Assembly: GCF_900155365.1 (NCBI RefSeq)
Contig: NZ_LT699742.1
Span: forward strand, 81,729 to 145,728
Length of the DNA: 64,000 bases
Direction: 5' to 3'
From: Collinsella bouchesdurhonensis
GTDB taxonomy: Bacteria; Actinomycetota; Coriobacteriia; Coriobacteriales; Coriobacteriaceae
Within the stretch, counting starts at the first letter, position 1; each line of letters opens with the position of its first letter. Both the position numbers and the translations under genes were made by a program. Of the stretch, positions 7,493 through 16,602 are shown piece by piece. Below the pieces are notes generated by a model, which saw only the letters and a program-made list of their open reading frames with translations, made no database searches and had not been told where the DNA came from.

Positions 7493-9523
7493 TTAGGCAT
7501 CCAGGAAGCGAGCGTCGTGGGCATGCTTCTCGATATACTCACGGCGATAGCTAACCTCGGAGCCCATGAGCTCTCGCACGGCGCGGTCGGCAGTGATGGC
7601 ATCCTCGATAGTCACGCGCTGCAGAATACGGGTCTTGGGGTCCATGGTGGTCGAGGCAAGCTGCTTGGGATCCATCTCTCCCAGACCCTTGTAGCGCTGA
7701 ACGGTGTAGCCCTTGCGCTTCTTGGTGATCTTGCCGCCCTCGGCCCTACCTTCTTCATCGCCATCGTCGGGGTTGAGGCCAAGACTGCGGATGGTATCGG
7801 CCAAGATCTCGTCTTCGGGCTGCCTGCCGTTGGGATAGACATAGTGAATCTTGTTGCGCACCTTGATGCCAAAGATCGGCGGGCACGCCACGTAGACATA
7901 GCCGGCATCGATCAACGGACGCATGTACTTGTAGAAAAACGTAAGCAGCAGGATACGGATATGGGCGCCGTCGACATCCGCATCGGTCATGATGATGATC
8001 TTGTGGTAGCGGGCCTTGGTGATATCAAAATCTCCGCCATCGCCCGAACCCGTAGTCACGCCGCAGCCAATGGCCGTGATGAGCGACTGAATGGTGTCGG
8101 AGGAGAAAGCTCGGTGATCGCCCACGCGCTCGACGTTCAAGATTTTGCCGCGCAGGGGCAAGATGGCTTGGATGTCTCGGCGGCGGCCGTCCTTAGCGGA
8201 GCCACCTGCCGAGTCGCCCTCTACAATGAAGAGCTCGGTCATCTCGGCATCACGCACCGAGCAGTCGGCAAGCTTTCCAGGGAGCGACGCGGTCTCGAGT
8301 AAGCTCTTGCGGCGCGTCGCCTCGCGTGCCTTGCGTGCCGCGTTGCGAGCTTTGGATGCCTGCTGGGCCTTCTTGACGATTTCACGACCCTGCTTGGGGT
8401 GCTCCTCAAGGTAATCGGTCAGACCGTCGGTGACGATCTTGAGCACCAGCGTACGCATAAAAGAGCTGCCGAGCTTAGCCTTGGTCTGACCCTCGAACTG
8501 CGGGTCGGCAAGCTTGACGGAGATGACGGCAGAAAGGCCCTCGCGCACGTCATCACCTGTGAGGTTGGATTCTTTCTCCTTGAGGATGCCCTGCTTGCGT
8601 GCATAGTCGTTGATCACACGTGTAAGCGCGGTGCGGAATCCTTCGAGATGCATACCTCCCTCGGGGGTGTAGATATCGTTGGCAAAGCTCATGACCGTCT
8701 CGGAATACGACGTATTCCACTGCAGGGCAACCTCGACATCTCCCATCCTATCAGTAGGAACTCCCTCTTCGGACGTTCCCTCGATATAGATGGGGTCCTT
8801 TAGGGCCTCAGGGACATCCTTGCCCTCATTGAGGAATTTGACGAAGTCGATAATACCTCCGGCATAGCAAAATTCCTCTACGCGCGGTGTGCTCTCACGC
8901 TCATCGGTGAGGACGATCTCGAGATTCTTATTCAAAAACGCCGTTTCCTGCAGGCGATTATGCAGGATGTCGAAGTCATAAACGGTGGTCTCGAAGATCT
9001 CCCCGTCAGGCCAGAAGGTCACGGACGTACCCGTTTCCTGGGAAGTTCCAACTTCCTTCATCTTTTCCACGGTATTGCCACGCGAGAACTGCATCTCGTA
9101 GATTTTGCCATCGCGCCTAACCTGTACGACCATCTTCTTTGACAAGGCATTAACAACCGAAACGCCAACGCCGTGCAAGCCACCCGACACCTTATAGGCG
9201 GAGTTATCAAACTTGCCGCCGGCATGCAGGATGGTCATAACGACCTCGAGAGTCGGGATCTTCTTGACCGGGTGCTCATCCACAGGAATACCGCGGCCAT
9301 TGTCAACAACGGTGATGGAGTTGTCAGCATGCACCGTCACCAAAATCTTGGAGCAATACCCCGCCATGGCCTCGTCGACCGCGTTATCGACGATCTCCCA
9401 TACCAGATGATGCAATCCGGAAGAGCTCGTCGAGCCGATATACATACCCGGACGCTTGCGAACGGCCTCAAGACCCTCAAGGATCTTAATTTCGTTGCCA
9501 TCGTATGACTCTTCTTTAGCCAC
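7493..9523 (-). CDS. gyrB: DNA gyrase subunit B
   Basis: This is the ATPase subunit of gyrase. The GHKL site is clear: EIVDNAVDEA near residues 43-52, DNGRGIP near 74-80 and GGLHGVGVSVVNAL near 114-126. The TOPRIM domain begins at EGDSAGG (E435), with the metal-binding DADVDG downstream, and the C-terminus has RYKGLGEM. The 676-residue length is standard for the short actinobacterial form. It starts at GTG (9523) after GAGGGAG. gyrA follows 215 bp downstream on the same strand, and a DciA-like gene lies upstream, as in other actinobacteria. Confidence 0.97.
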   Translation of the reverse strand: MAKEESYDGNEIKILEGLEAVRKRPGMYIGSTSSSGLHHLVWEIVDNAVDEAMAGYCSKILVTVHADNSITVVDNGRGIPVDEHPVKKIPTLEVVMTILHAGGKFDNSAYKVSGGLHGVGVSVVNALSKKMVVQVRRDGKIYEMQFSRGNTVEKMKEVGTSQETGTSVTFWPDGEIFETTVYDFDILHNRLQETAFLNKNLEIVLTDERESTPRVEEFCYAGGIIDFVKFLNEGKDVPEALKDPIYIEGTSEEGVPTDRMGDVEVALQWNTSYSETVMSFANDIYTPEGGMHLEGFRTALTRVINDYARKQGILKEKESNLTGDDVREGLSAVISVKLADPQFEGQTKAKLGSSFMRTLVLKIVTDGLTDYLEEHPKQGREIVKKAQQASKARNAARKAREATRRKSLLETASLPGKLADCSVRDAEMTELFIVEGDSAGGSAKDGRRRDIQAILPLRGKILNVERVGDHRAFSSDTIQSLITAIGCGVTTGSGDGGDFDITKARYHKIIIMTDADVDGAHIRILLLTFFYKYMRPLIDAGYVYVACPPIFGIKVRNKIHYVYPNGRQPEDEILADTIRSLGLNPDDGDEEGRAEGGKITKKRKGYTVQRYKGLGEMDPKQLASTTMDPKTRILQRVTIEDAITADRAVRELMGSEVSYRREYIEKHAHDARFLDA

Positions 9524-9637
9524 GCGCCAACTCCCTCTCTTTACGCAAATAGAGATAACCTTGCATATTCTAGCCTACATTCAGGGTCCTACATAAGGTA
9601 CAAATAGCGCTCTGGGGCCACCAGAGGCCGAATATGG

Positions 9638-10198
9638 CTATTTCGTTGATTTGCGGGTCTTGTCTAGCGAAAGCCCCGCGCCCATCGCAGATTTAAGCGC
9701 TCTTTGAAGACCTTCATCCTTGATATGGGAAACACGAGCATCGATTGCGGCAACATCGGCAGAGGAAAGTTCGGCTCGAGGCAGACCTGCGCAAGGCGAG
9801 GACTTGACCTTGTTCGCAACGGAAGATGCCGCGCGCGGGGCTTCATATCCCTTTCGGGACAGTTTGAACACCAGAGCCGAGACGCGCACCCCACACGCCT
9901 CCATACGCGCACGGATAATCTCGCGCAAAACGGTGAGTTCGTTGACCCACGAGGAGCCGTCGACGTACACGATGAGCTCCCGCGTCTCGGGGACAAAGTG
10001 CAGGCCGCACACATGCTGACCCTCGCGCGTGCGGGCGCAAACGGTATTCCAGGCACGGTAAACCTCCCACGCCCGTTCTGCCTCTAAAAATGCTTCGCGC
10101 TTGGCAGGGGTTGCATCGTCGTAAATGCGGCGCCTCTCCTGCTCGAGGATGCTTCCGAGCCCCTGCGTGGCGCCAAAGCGATCACTTCTTCTCGCCAT
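9638..10198 (-). CDS. DUF721 / DciA-like protein (putative helicase loader)
   Basis: The 186-residue protein carries a DUF721 domain at about residues 40-115 (VYRAWNTVC, ETRELIVYVDGSSWVNEL, LREIIRARM). DciA of this family helps place the replicative helicase DnaB in bacteria lacking DnaC or DnaI. The ATG overlaps the recF stop by 17 bp, so the two are translationally coupled, and the recF-DUF721-gyrB order is the usual actinobacterial arrangement. The C-terminal 70 residues are less conserved and probably flexible. Helicase loading is inferred from family and position. Confidence 0.85.
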   Translation of the reverse strand: MARRSDRFGATQGLGSILEQERRRIYDDATPAKREAFLEAERAWEVYRAWNTVCARTREGQHVCGLHFVPETRELIVYVDGSSWVNELTVLREIIRARMEACGVRVSALVFKLSRKGYEAPRAASSVANKVKSSPCAGLPRAELSSADVAAIDARVSHIKDEGLQRALKSAMGAGLSLDKTRKSTK

Positions 10199-11279
10199 CG
10201 ATATGCACCACCTTCGCGCGGTCTATAACATCGTTGGAAAAATAGCCCAGATTCGTCGTGGTGATGATCGTCTGAATCTCGCCTCGCACAAACCCGGTTA
10301 TCGCCTCGCGGCGGCGCGCATCGAGCTCGCTCATCACGTCATCCAGGAGCAACATGGGGTATCTACCTAAAATATCGCTCGCCACCTCCGCCTCGGCGAT
10401 TTTCCAAGCAAGCACAAGGCTTCTTTGCTGCCCTTGACTCGCAAAGTCGCGCGCTTCCCTTCCATCGATGGAAAAGGAGATCTCGTCACGATGCGGCCCC
10501 ACCACCGTGATACCGCGGCGGCGCTCGTCCTCGGCTGCGCGGCCCAGGGCGCCACGGAAGAGCTCCTCTATCTCGGCACGCGAAGTCGATATGTCAATTT
10601 CTCCCACCGTCGACTGATAGGAAAGGCCGAGGGCTTCGGTGGGCGCGATGGCACGGTAGGCGTCAACCATGCGCAAGCGAATGCGCTCGAGTAGCGACAG
10701 CCGATGGGAAAGCAGGGCGGAGCCCGTCTGTACCAACGCTTCGTCCCATGCCCCCAACAAGTCGGTGGGAACGGGATATTCTTTGAGCAGACTGTTGCGC
10801 TGCTCGACGATGCGAGCATATGACGAAACCAGATGGGCGTAGCGATCGTTGAGCTGAATGCCGAAATCGTCGAGCGCAGCCCTGCGATGCGAAGCTGCGC
10901 GCTTGATCATATCGAGGTGGTCGGGGCAGAACAATATGCTTGGAACCAAGCCCCGCATCCCGGCGGCCGAAGTACGTTTGCCGTTTGAGAAGAAGCTCTT
11001 CTTTCCCTCGGAACAGACAAGCGCGTGCTCGACCCGCCGTCCCTCGCCCGTAAACGAAAGATCGATACGACAAGTGCCCTCGCCGTTGCGCACCAGCTGA
11101 GATGCCGTGGGACGGCGAAACGATTGTCCCGCCGTCAACAGCTGAACCGACTCTATGAGGTTGGTCTTCCCCACCGCATTGCGGCCGATGAGAATCGTGA
11201 TATCGGGGTCGAGCTCGACATCAAATTCCTTAAAGCTGCGGTAGTTATGCACCGAAAGAGTGCGTGCGAGCACATCCAT
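10182..11279 (-). CDS. recF: DNA replication and repair protein RecF
   Basis: RecF is an SMC-like ATPase that binds DNA gap junctions and helps load RecA with RecO and RecR. Walker A GRNAVGKT is at residues 32-39, the ABC signature FASQGQQRSLVLAW lies near 275-290, and Walker B LLLDDVMSEL follows. The 365-residue length is typical. Its ATG overlaps the dnaN stop in TAATG, and its own end overlaps the next gene, so dnaN-recF-DUF721 form a tightly coupled operon. Confidence 0.97.
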   Translation of the reverse strand: MDVLARTLSVHNYRSFKEFDVELDPDITILIGRNAVGKTNLIESVQLLTAGQSFRRPTASQLVRNGEGTCRIDLSFTGEGRRVEHALVCSEGKKSFFSNGKRTSAAGMRGLVPSILFCPDHLDMIKRAASHRRAALDDFGIQLNDRYAHLVSSYARIVEQRNSLLKEYPVPTDLLGAWDEALVQTGSALLSHRLSLLERIRLRMVDAYRAIAPTEALGLSYQSTVGEIDISTSRAEIEELFRGALGRAAEDERRRGITVVGPHRDEISFSIDGREARDFASQGQQRSLVLAWKIAEAEVASDILGRYPMLLLDDVMSELDARRREAITGFVRGEIQTIITTTNLGYFSNDVIDRAKVVHIDGEKK

Positions 11280-12379
11280 TAGACACGAACGGGCATGACC
11301 AGATAGATGTAGTTGATCTTGTCATAAGACTTAAAGACGCCCGGACGTCCCTCGGTAAGCTCAAGCGTGATCTCTTTCTCGTGGCCAAGCGCATTCAGGC
11401 AACCAAAGATGTAGCTGTAGTTGAATCCAACCATGCAGTTGGTTCCCTCAACAGCGGTCTCGATCGTCTCGCTCGCCTGATCTTGATCGCTGGAGTACGC
11501 AGACAGCGTAAGGGTGTTTGCATCGGTGTCCACATCGAAGCGAACGGCAGAGTTCGAAGGCGCAACAACGGTGACGCGCTTGAGTACAGCATTAAAAGAG
11601 GAGACGTCGAGATTGACCGAAGTCGAACAGGTATCAGGCAAAAGACCCTTATAGTCCGGGAACATACCCTCGATGCGGCGCGCCACATATGTCGTGTTCT
11701 CGGCCATGAAAACAACTTGGTTGTCGGTGGCGCCCACAGTGATGGTGCCATGGGCGGGAGCGATGGACAGGGCATCATTGAAGGCGTCGGAAGGAACAAT
11801 GAGCTCAAAGCTCCCCTCGAGCGAGGAAGTCTCCACCTGCGTATCGCACACCGCAAGACGATATGCGTCGGTGGCCACCAGGCGCAGCATGTTATTTTCA
11901 ACCGTCATCTGCACGCCGGTGAGAACCTGACGGTTCTTATCGGTAGAGGTGACGCGCCAAACACGCGATACCATTTCGGACAAAATGTCGGTAGGAAGTT
12001 CGACAGAACGCTCAAGAGCAAGTGTGGGGAACTCTGGGAAATCGACTGCATCGAGCGTGTTCAACCTAAAGGAGCTCTTGGCGCAGGTGATGGAAACCTG
12101 TCGATCTTCCACAACAAAGTTAACCGGCGCGTCAGGAAGCGTCTTTGTAATACTGGCGAGCATCTTGCAGGGAACAACCACGCGACCAGGTTCATCCACA
12201 CGGGCGGCAACACGATGACGAATAGAGATGGTGTAGTTGCTTGTTTGGAACTCAAGAACACCGTCTTCCGCTTTGATGAGAACGCCGGAGAGGATGGGAA
12301 GTGTAGATGCACTCGCAATGCCCTTTTGTACGATGGCGAGAGCATCTGCGAGAGAAGACTGACTGACGGTGAAGCGCAT
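11279..12379 (-). CDS. dnaN: DNA polymerase III beta subunit (sliding clamp)
   Basis: This protein forms the dimeric ring that tethers DNA polymerase III and many repair factors. The 366 residues cover three clamp folds, start with MRFTVSQSSLADALAIVQ and end with the hallmark YLVMPVRV motif. AGAAAGGTAATAGAG precedes the ATG. It lies downstream of dnaA with a 228-bp gap that probably has its own promoter, and its stop overlaps recF by one base. Confidence 0.97.
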   Translation of the reverse strand: MRFTVSQSSLADALAIVQKGIASASTLPILSGVLIKAEDGVLEFQTSNYTISIRHRVAARVDEPGRVVVPCKMLASITKTLPDAPVNFVVEDRQVSITCAKSSFRLNTLDAVDFPEFPTLALERSVELPTDILSEMVSRVWRVTSTDKNRQVLTGVQMTVENNMLRLVATDAYRLAVCDTQVETSSLEGSFELIVPSDAFNDALSIAPAHGTITVGATDNQVVFMAENTTYVARRIEGMFPDYKGLLPDTCSTSVNLDVSSFNAVLKRVTVVAPSNSAVRFDVDTDANTLTLSAYSSDQDQASETIETAVEGTNCMVGFNYSYIFGCLNALGHEKEITLELTEGRPGVFKSYDKINYIYLVMPVRV

Positions 12380-12607
12380 CTCTATTACCTTTCTTCTATA
12401 TATAGATAAATCTAATAATAGTAATAAGACGGTGGAAGAAGTTGACTACTGGCATTTTCGCAGGTAAAAGGCTTTTTCTTTTCAGCTTTCCACCTGTTGA
12501 CAACGCCCGTTCTTTTCAACAGCCTGCACGCGCACGAAATCTTTCAACGCGTTCCCAGAAGTTGCCGACAAGTTTCCCTCTTCTTTTCCGTTACTTTTCA
12601 ACAATGA
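12380..12607. other. dnaA-dnaN spacer with TTTTCAACA motifs
   Basis: No gene is seen in this AT-rich spacer. It holds TTTTCAACA at 12513-12521 and 12595-12603 and the shorter TTTCAAC at 12542-12548, the same words found in the gap upstream of the dnaA operon. They resemble DnaA boxes with two changes from TTATCCACA. This could be a second DnaA-binding cluster for autoregulation or part of a bipartite origin. Confidence 0.5.
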
Positions 12608-14302
12608 TTATGACTTAAGGATGATCTTGTTCTTGAGCTGTGCGAGCTCCTCGCCAAAATTAGCATCCTCTCGAAGTTTTCCTTCCACGACGCTGATACT
12701 GTGGACAATGGTGGCGTGGTCTCGTCCAAATACTGCTCCGAGGGCGGCCTGGGATTTCACATCACACATGTCATTTACCAGGTAGATAGCAACATGACGG
12801 GCAAACGCGATTGTTTTTTGCCTCTTTCTGCCAATCATGTCCTCATGGCTGATGTTGTAATAGCCTTCCACGACAGACTGCACGGTTTTGGGCGCAATAA
12901 CCTTTCTCGCTGTATCGAAGTACTCGTTTGCCACCGCATCGATATCCTCTGCGGACAGCTCTTTTCCAGCCTGTTCTTTTTCATAAGAGAGGCTGGCGCA
13001 GCGCTCGCAGAAGCTTTCGAGCTCGCGGATGTTGTTGCCCGATACCTCCGCCATATGCTTGAGATGATCTTCGGTGAGGTGCCCTTCGTGCATCTGCAAG
13101 TTGGAGAAAATCGATGGCACACCGGCTGCGGGAAGTTCGTGCGTATTGGAAGCCATTCGCTTGCAATAGTTTTGCAAGATGAGGTACTTCATTTCGAATC
13201 CAGGCTCAGAGATAAGGCAGAGCATGCCGGAGCTAAAGCGGCTCGTGAGGCGCTCATCCATGCCAAGGTCTTTTGGCGCGCGGTCTGAGGCGATGACGAT
13301 TTTCTTGTTTTCGCGAATGTATTCGTCCATCAAGCTAAAAAAGTAGTCGATGCTCGCCTGCTTACCGATGATGTTTTGAATATCGTCGATGATCAAGACG
13401 TTGGCCTCGTGATATTCGCGAAGGATGCTGTGCCCGTCGTTTTTTTGCTTGGCAACTTCGTTAATAAAGTCATCGATATAGGTCTGGCTATTGGCGTATT
13501 TAACCGTGATCTCGGGTTTGTCGACCGCCAAGAAGTTTTTGATTGCAAACAGAAGATGCGTTTTGCCCAAGCCCGATTTTCCGTAGATGAAAAGTGATGT
13601 GCACTCGCCCGGCACCTCCACGCTTGCTGTGAAACGTAGAGCGGATTGATACGCATGCCTGTTTTCCACACCTGGGACGAAGGTGTCGAAGGTGAACTTC
13701 GAGTTAATGCCCGTGGCGGGCCCGATTGTCTTTGCCTGTTGAGGTTCTTCGACAGGTGTGGTTTCACGTGAAGCAATCGGTGCCGTCTCCTGCTGTTTTA
13801 TGCTGTTCATCATGCGCTGAAACATCTCGGGCGTCATCGTGTTGTTGACTTTGACGCTTGTGGGCTCTGCGTCTCGGTTGGTCCGATGCGGCATCGGTAT
13901 ATCGGAAAACGCGCTCGCTTGCGCTGCGAAGCCGCGGTTTTCAACTGATTTTGAAGATACGTTCGCCTCTTGGGCTGCGGGTGCTGCCGCTGGTGAATAT
14001 GCTGCTTGGACAGATGCCTGGGGCACCGGCGGCTGTACTTGTGCCGGCGCGGGCATCGCGGGGACCTCGACTCTGAGTGCCATCGGTGCAAAGGTAATCT
14101 CTTCCAGATAGCGCTCTATCGTCTCCTGCTGCTTGAGCAGGTAGGTTGATGCAAACCTGCTTGGAACCTGCAGAGTGAGAGACTCGTCGTCCAGCGACAC
14201 GGGGACGGATTGACCGAGCATGTTGATGAGTCGCGTGTCGAGCCCATCGCGCTGGCAAAACGAGATGATGTCATCGAGGAGAATCTGGGCCTCGTTATCC
14301 AT
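12608..14302 (-). CDS. dnaA: Chromosomal replication initiator DnaA
   Basis: DnaA binds oriC boxes and opens the duplex. Domain I is about residues 1-80, followed by a long Pro/Ala/Gln-rich domain II (80-195) and the AAA+ domain III with SKFTFDTFVPG near 201, Walker A GKSGLGKT at 241-248 and Walker B VLIIDDIQ. Domain IV ends with the signature FGRDHATIVHS, where many DnaA proteins have DHST or DHTT, so a DNA-contacting position is Ala530. The 564 residues are long because of domain II. GAGGATGTGAACA precedes the ATG. The start overlaps the upstream GHKL gene by 8 bp, so expression is coupled to it. Confidence 0.97.
   Translation of the reverse strand: MDNEAQILLDDIISFCQRDGLDTRLINMLGQSVPVSLDDESLTLQVPSRFASTYLLKQQETIERYLEEITFAPMALRVEVPAMPAPAQVQPPVPQASVQAAYSPAAAPAAQEANVSSKSVENRGFAAQASAFSDIPMPHRTNRDAEPTSVKVNNTMTPEMFQRMMNSIKQQETAPIASRETTPVEEPQQAKTIGPATGINSKFTFDTFVPGVENRHAYQSALRFTASVEVPGECTSLFIYGKSGLGKTHLLFAIKNFLAVDKPEITVKYANSQTYIDDFINEVAKQKNDGHSILREYHEANVLIIDDIQNIIGKQASIDYFFSLMDEYIRENKKIVIASDRAPKDLGMDERLTSRFSSGMLCLISEPGFEMKYLILQNYCKRMASNTHELPAAGVPSIFSNLQMHEGHLTEDHLKHMAEVSGNNIRELESFCERCASLSYEKEQAGKELSAEDIDAVANEYFDTARKVIAPKTVQSVVEGYYNISHEDMIGRKRQKTIAFARHVAIYLVNDMCDVKSQAALGAVFGRDHATIVHSISVVEGKLREDANFGEELAQLKNKIILKS
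13760..13775. promoter_or_regulatory. parS-like site inside dnaA
   Basis: GGTTTCACGTGAAGCA differs from the consensus TGTTTCACGTGAAACA at two positions. It encodes IASRET in the unconstrained domain II linker of DnaA, where a binding site could be tolerated without harming the protein. Confidence 0.7.
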
Positions 14303-15512
14303 TGTTCACATCCTCTCGGGGCATCTGTTCTTCCATCCATGCTCGGCCTGTGTCGGTGAGCATGTACTTTTGACCGTGCTTGTGGATAAAGCCCGATCTT
14401 TGAAGGTTGGAGAGCTCTCGTGACCATGTGGCCGGAGACGATCCAAATACGTGTCCTAGGTCGGTGGGTCCGCAGGTGGCGTTGGACATCAGGAAAGATA
14501 GGGCCTGCTGACCGCGGGGGCTGACAAAAATTGCATTCGCCTGCACTGCCGGCCCGCCCATTGTGGGCATGCCCATTGCGGGCGTTGCCTGCTGGTATGC
14601 CTGTTGGGGAACCGCTGGGTATCCTTGCTGGGGAAATCCCGGCGTCGTGTATCCCTGTTGAGGAAATCCCTGCTGAGGGTAGGCGGCGGGGATGTATGCG
14701 CCTTGCATTCTGTAGGGTTGTTGATACGGGGGCTGCATGCCCTGCTGGCCATATTGCATCTGATATTGCCATGCTCCCGGCTGCTGCGGCATCATCTGCT
14801 GCCATTGCTGCTGCATGCCCGCGGTGGGCATCCCCGGCGCCCCCATTGCCCCTGTCGCTCCCGCGCCCGTGGACATATCCATGGGGTGAGGTACCGCGCC
14901 CCTGATTGCCCCCGATGTATGGGACATCGAGATCTCGTTTACACGAGCCGGGTCGAGCGTGACTGTCACCACGGTTCCGCCATTGAGGTTGTCCTCGATA
15001 GAAACGATCCCCCCTGCATTTTCAAGATATTGTTGAACCAGGGGAAAGCCCGCTCCCGTGCCGCGGATATAACGCTTTTGGTCGCTATCGGCAGATGTGA
15101 TGCCAAACTCGAAGGCTAGCTCTTTATCCTCGATTCCCGGTCCCTGATCTGCAAAACGAATTGTGTTTCCCCCATCGAGAATCGAGATGATCGGTTCCAT
15201 GAAATGGGCGTGGATGAAGTTTTCCACGATTTCACGGATAACCATCACCGAGATGGAGCCGCCTTGCTCTTTCATATTTTTATACACCGTGTTGGTGATT
15301 TCCTCGAGGTAGGGGCGTGTTGCCTGCGGGGAGATGACAATGACGCGCGGTGTCGAGAACATATCGTCATAGATAGCGATGCGCGTGGCGTAGCTCACGC
15401 TCGCGGTCTCCTCCTGCTCGGAGGCGTGATGTTGTTGCGCTTTACCGGTGAGATGGGCGTTATCGGGTGCCGGATCCCCCGAGTCCACAAAGGGGTAGAA
15501 ATCGTCTGACAT
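14295..15512 (-). CDS. GHKL ATPase with C-terminal winged helix, coupled to dnaA
   Basis: I know of no characterised homologue. The 405-residue protein has a GHKL/HATPase_c domain at about residues 45-205 with an N-box (REIVENFIHAH), G1 (DQGPGIED) and G2 (GTGAGFPLV), all intact. There is no histidine-kinase dimerisation domain, sensor or membrane segment, so it resembles anti-sigma-type ATPases more than sensor kinases. A low-complexity linker rich in Gln, Pro, Met and Tyr with repeated PQQG[YF] follows (about 225-330). A winged-helix-like domain closes the protein (RGQQALSFLM, SPATWSRELSNLQRSGFI, YMLTDTGRAWM). I chose ATG 15512 because GAGAAAG precedes it; an in-frame ATG at 15566 has no ribosome site. 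It leads dnaA with an 8-bp overlap, suggesting a role in controlling initiation. Confidence 0.75.
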   Translation of the reverse strand: MSDDFYPFVDSGDPAPDNAHLTGKAQQHHASEQEETASVSYATRIAIYDDMFSTPRVIVISPQATRPYLEEITNTVYKNMKEQGGSISVMVIREIVENFIHAHFMEPIISILDGGNTIRFADQGPGIEDKELAFEFGITSADSDQKRYIRGTGAGFPLVQQYLENAGGIVSIEDNLNGGTVVTVTLDPARVNEISMSHTSGAIRGAVPHPMDMSTGAGATGAMGAPGMPTAGMQQQWQQMMPQQPGAWQYQMQYGQQGMQPPYQQPYRMQGAYIPAAYPQQGFPQQGYTTPGFPQQGYPAVPQQAYQQATPAMGMPTMGGPAVQANAIFVSPRGQQALSFLMSNATCGPTDLGHVFGSSPATWSRELSNLQRSGFIHKHGQKYMLTDTGRAWMEEQMPREDVNNG

Positions 15513-15771
15513 CGTTTTCTTTCTCAACAGTTTTCTCGTGTCTTCAAGGATAGCAGCAACGTGCATAAGGTTTTTTCAGTTTTCAACAACTTTTCCCAAA
15601 TGGATGAAAAGTGAAAAAACGCAATGAAAAGTTATCAACGCTTTCAACGTGAGCTGTTGAAAACTTGAGAAAAAAGCATGAAAAAGTGTGAAAACAATCG
15701 TTGAGTGTTTTAAAAGGTTTGAAAAACGTGAAGAAACCTATGGTGACTTGGGTTCTTTTAGATTCTTTTGA
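15513..15771. other. Probable replication origin (oriC)
   Basis: This AT-rich gap separates leftward genes (dnaA block) from rightward genes (rpmH block), the usual strand switch at an origin. It carries clustered DnaA-box-like words: TTTTCAACA at 15580-15588, TTATCAACG at 15632-15640, TTTCAACG at 15642-15649 and TGTTGAAAA at 15655-15663 in the opposite orientation, with further TGAAAA-type words. No perfect TTATCCACA was seen, so the box assignment is by density and position. Confidence 0.7.
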
Positions 15772-15801
15772 TTGACATCGGCGCATCATATTCCCTACAA
15801 T
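15772..15801 (+). promoter_or_regulatory. Promoter of rpmH operon
   Basis: TTGACA (15772-15777) and TACAAT (15796-15801) with an 18-bp spacer lie about 60 bp upstream of rpmH. Confidence 0.85.
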
Positions 15802-15859
15802 TTCAAAGCTCAGGTGTCTAAATCGTGAACTCACGAAATGCAGCAGGAGGATTTTTACC

Positions 15860-16003
15860 ATGAAGCGTACTTACCAACCTAATAAGCGCAAGCGTGCTAA
15901 GACTCACGGCTTCCGTGCTCGTATGGCTACCAAGGGCGGCCGCGCCGTGCTCGCTCGCCGTCGTGCCAAGGGCCGCAAGCGTCTGACCGTCAGCGATAAA
16001 TAA
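15860..16003 (+). CDS. rpmH: 50S ribosomal protein L34
   Basis: The 47-residue basic protein [18 protein letters not shown]... has the L34 signature including [29 protein letters not shown] lies upstream of the ATG. It starts the conserved rpmH-rnpA-yidD-yidC-jag cluster to the right of the origin. Confidence 0.98.
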   Translation: MKRTYQPNKRKRAKTHGFRARMATKGGRAVLARRRAKGRKRLTVSDK

Positions 16004-16018
16004 GCGCATGCTTCTCGC

Positions 16019-16348
16019 ATGAGGACATTGAAGTCTCGAAAAGATTTCGAGCATGTGTTCACGCAGGGGAAGCGGTATAACCATCCCCTGATAAGAATGG
16101 TTATATGTGGTTCAAGCAACGAAGGCGATCCAGGTCGGGTCGCCTTCGTTGCTGCCAAAAGGCTGGGTTGCGCCGTTGTGCGCAATCGCTCTAAGCGCGT
16201 TTTGAGAGAAGCCGCACGTACGTGTCGCCTACCGAGAGATGGGTACGAGATCATTCTATTTGCAACCCCCAAGACCCGCACATCCTCTCCCGCAGAGATG
16301 ACGGCGGCTCTTGAGTCCTTATGTGTTCGGGCTGGTTTGGATGGATAG
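16019..16348 (+). CDS. rnpA: Ribonuclease P protein component
   Basis: RnpA is the protein cofactor of RNase P, which matures tRNA 5' ends. The 109 residues begin [19 protein letters not shown] and contain the RNR motif block ([20 protein letters not shown]) that contacts the RNA. The gene lies 15 bp after rpmH. The start has no good ribosome site, so translation probably depends on coupling to rpmH. The stop overlaps the yidD start by 8 bp. Confidence 0.96.
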   Translation: MRTLKSRKDFEHVFTQGKRYNHPLIRMVICGSSNEGDPGRVAFVAAKRLGCAVVRNRSKRVLREAARTCRLPRDGYEIILFATPKTRTSSPAEMTAALESLCVRAGLDG

Positions 16349-16574
16349 TGCGCGTCGGTCGCCTCTTCAGCGCGCGGCCATAGCGCTCATTCGGTGCTAT
16401 CAGCGTTATATTTCACCCCTCCTACCCGATTCATGTATATACTTCCCCACATGTTCGCAATATGCTGTCGAAGCTGTGGGCAAGTATGGTGTTCTTAAAG
16501 GCTGCTGGCTTGGATTGCGCCGCATTCTTCGGTGCAATCCCTTGCATGACGGCGGCTATGATCCCGTGCCGTGA
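16341..16574 (+). CDS. yidD: Membrane protein insertion efficiency factor YidD
   Basis: YidD is a small inner-face membrane protein that assists YidC-dependent insertion. The 77-residue protein has the family core [20 protein letters not shown] near residues 20-40, [24 protein letters not shown] at the end, and an amphipathic N-terminus. I chose ATG 16341, which overlaps rnpA; a TTG at 16311 would add ten unlike residues. It lies 28 bp before yidC. Confidence 0.95.
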   Translation: MDSARRSPLQRAAIALIRCYQRYISPLLPDSCIYFPTCSQYAVEAVGKYGVLKGCWLGLRRILRCNPLHDGGYDPVP

Positions 16575-16602
16575 GGCATGATTCGTATCGGAGGATTATT
16601 AC

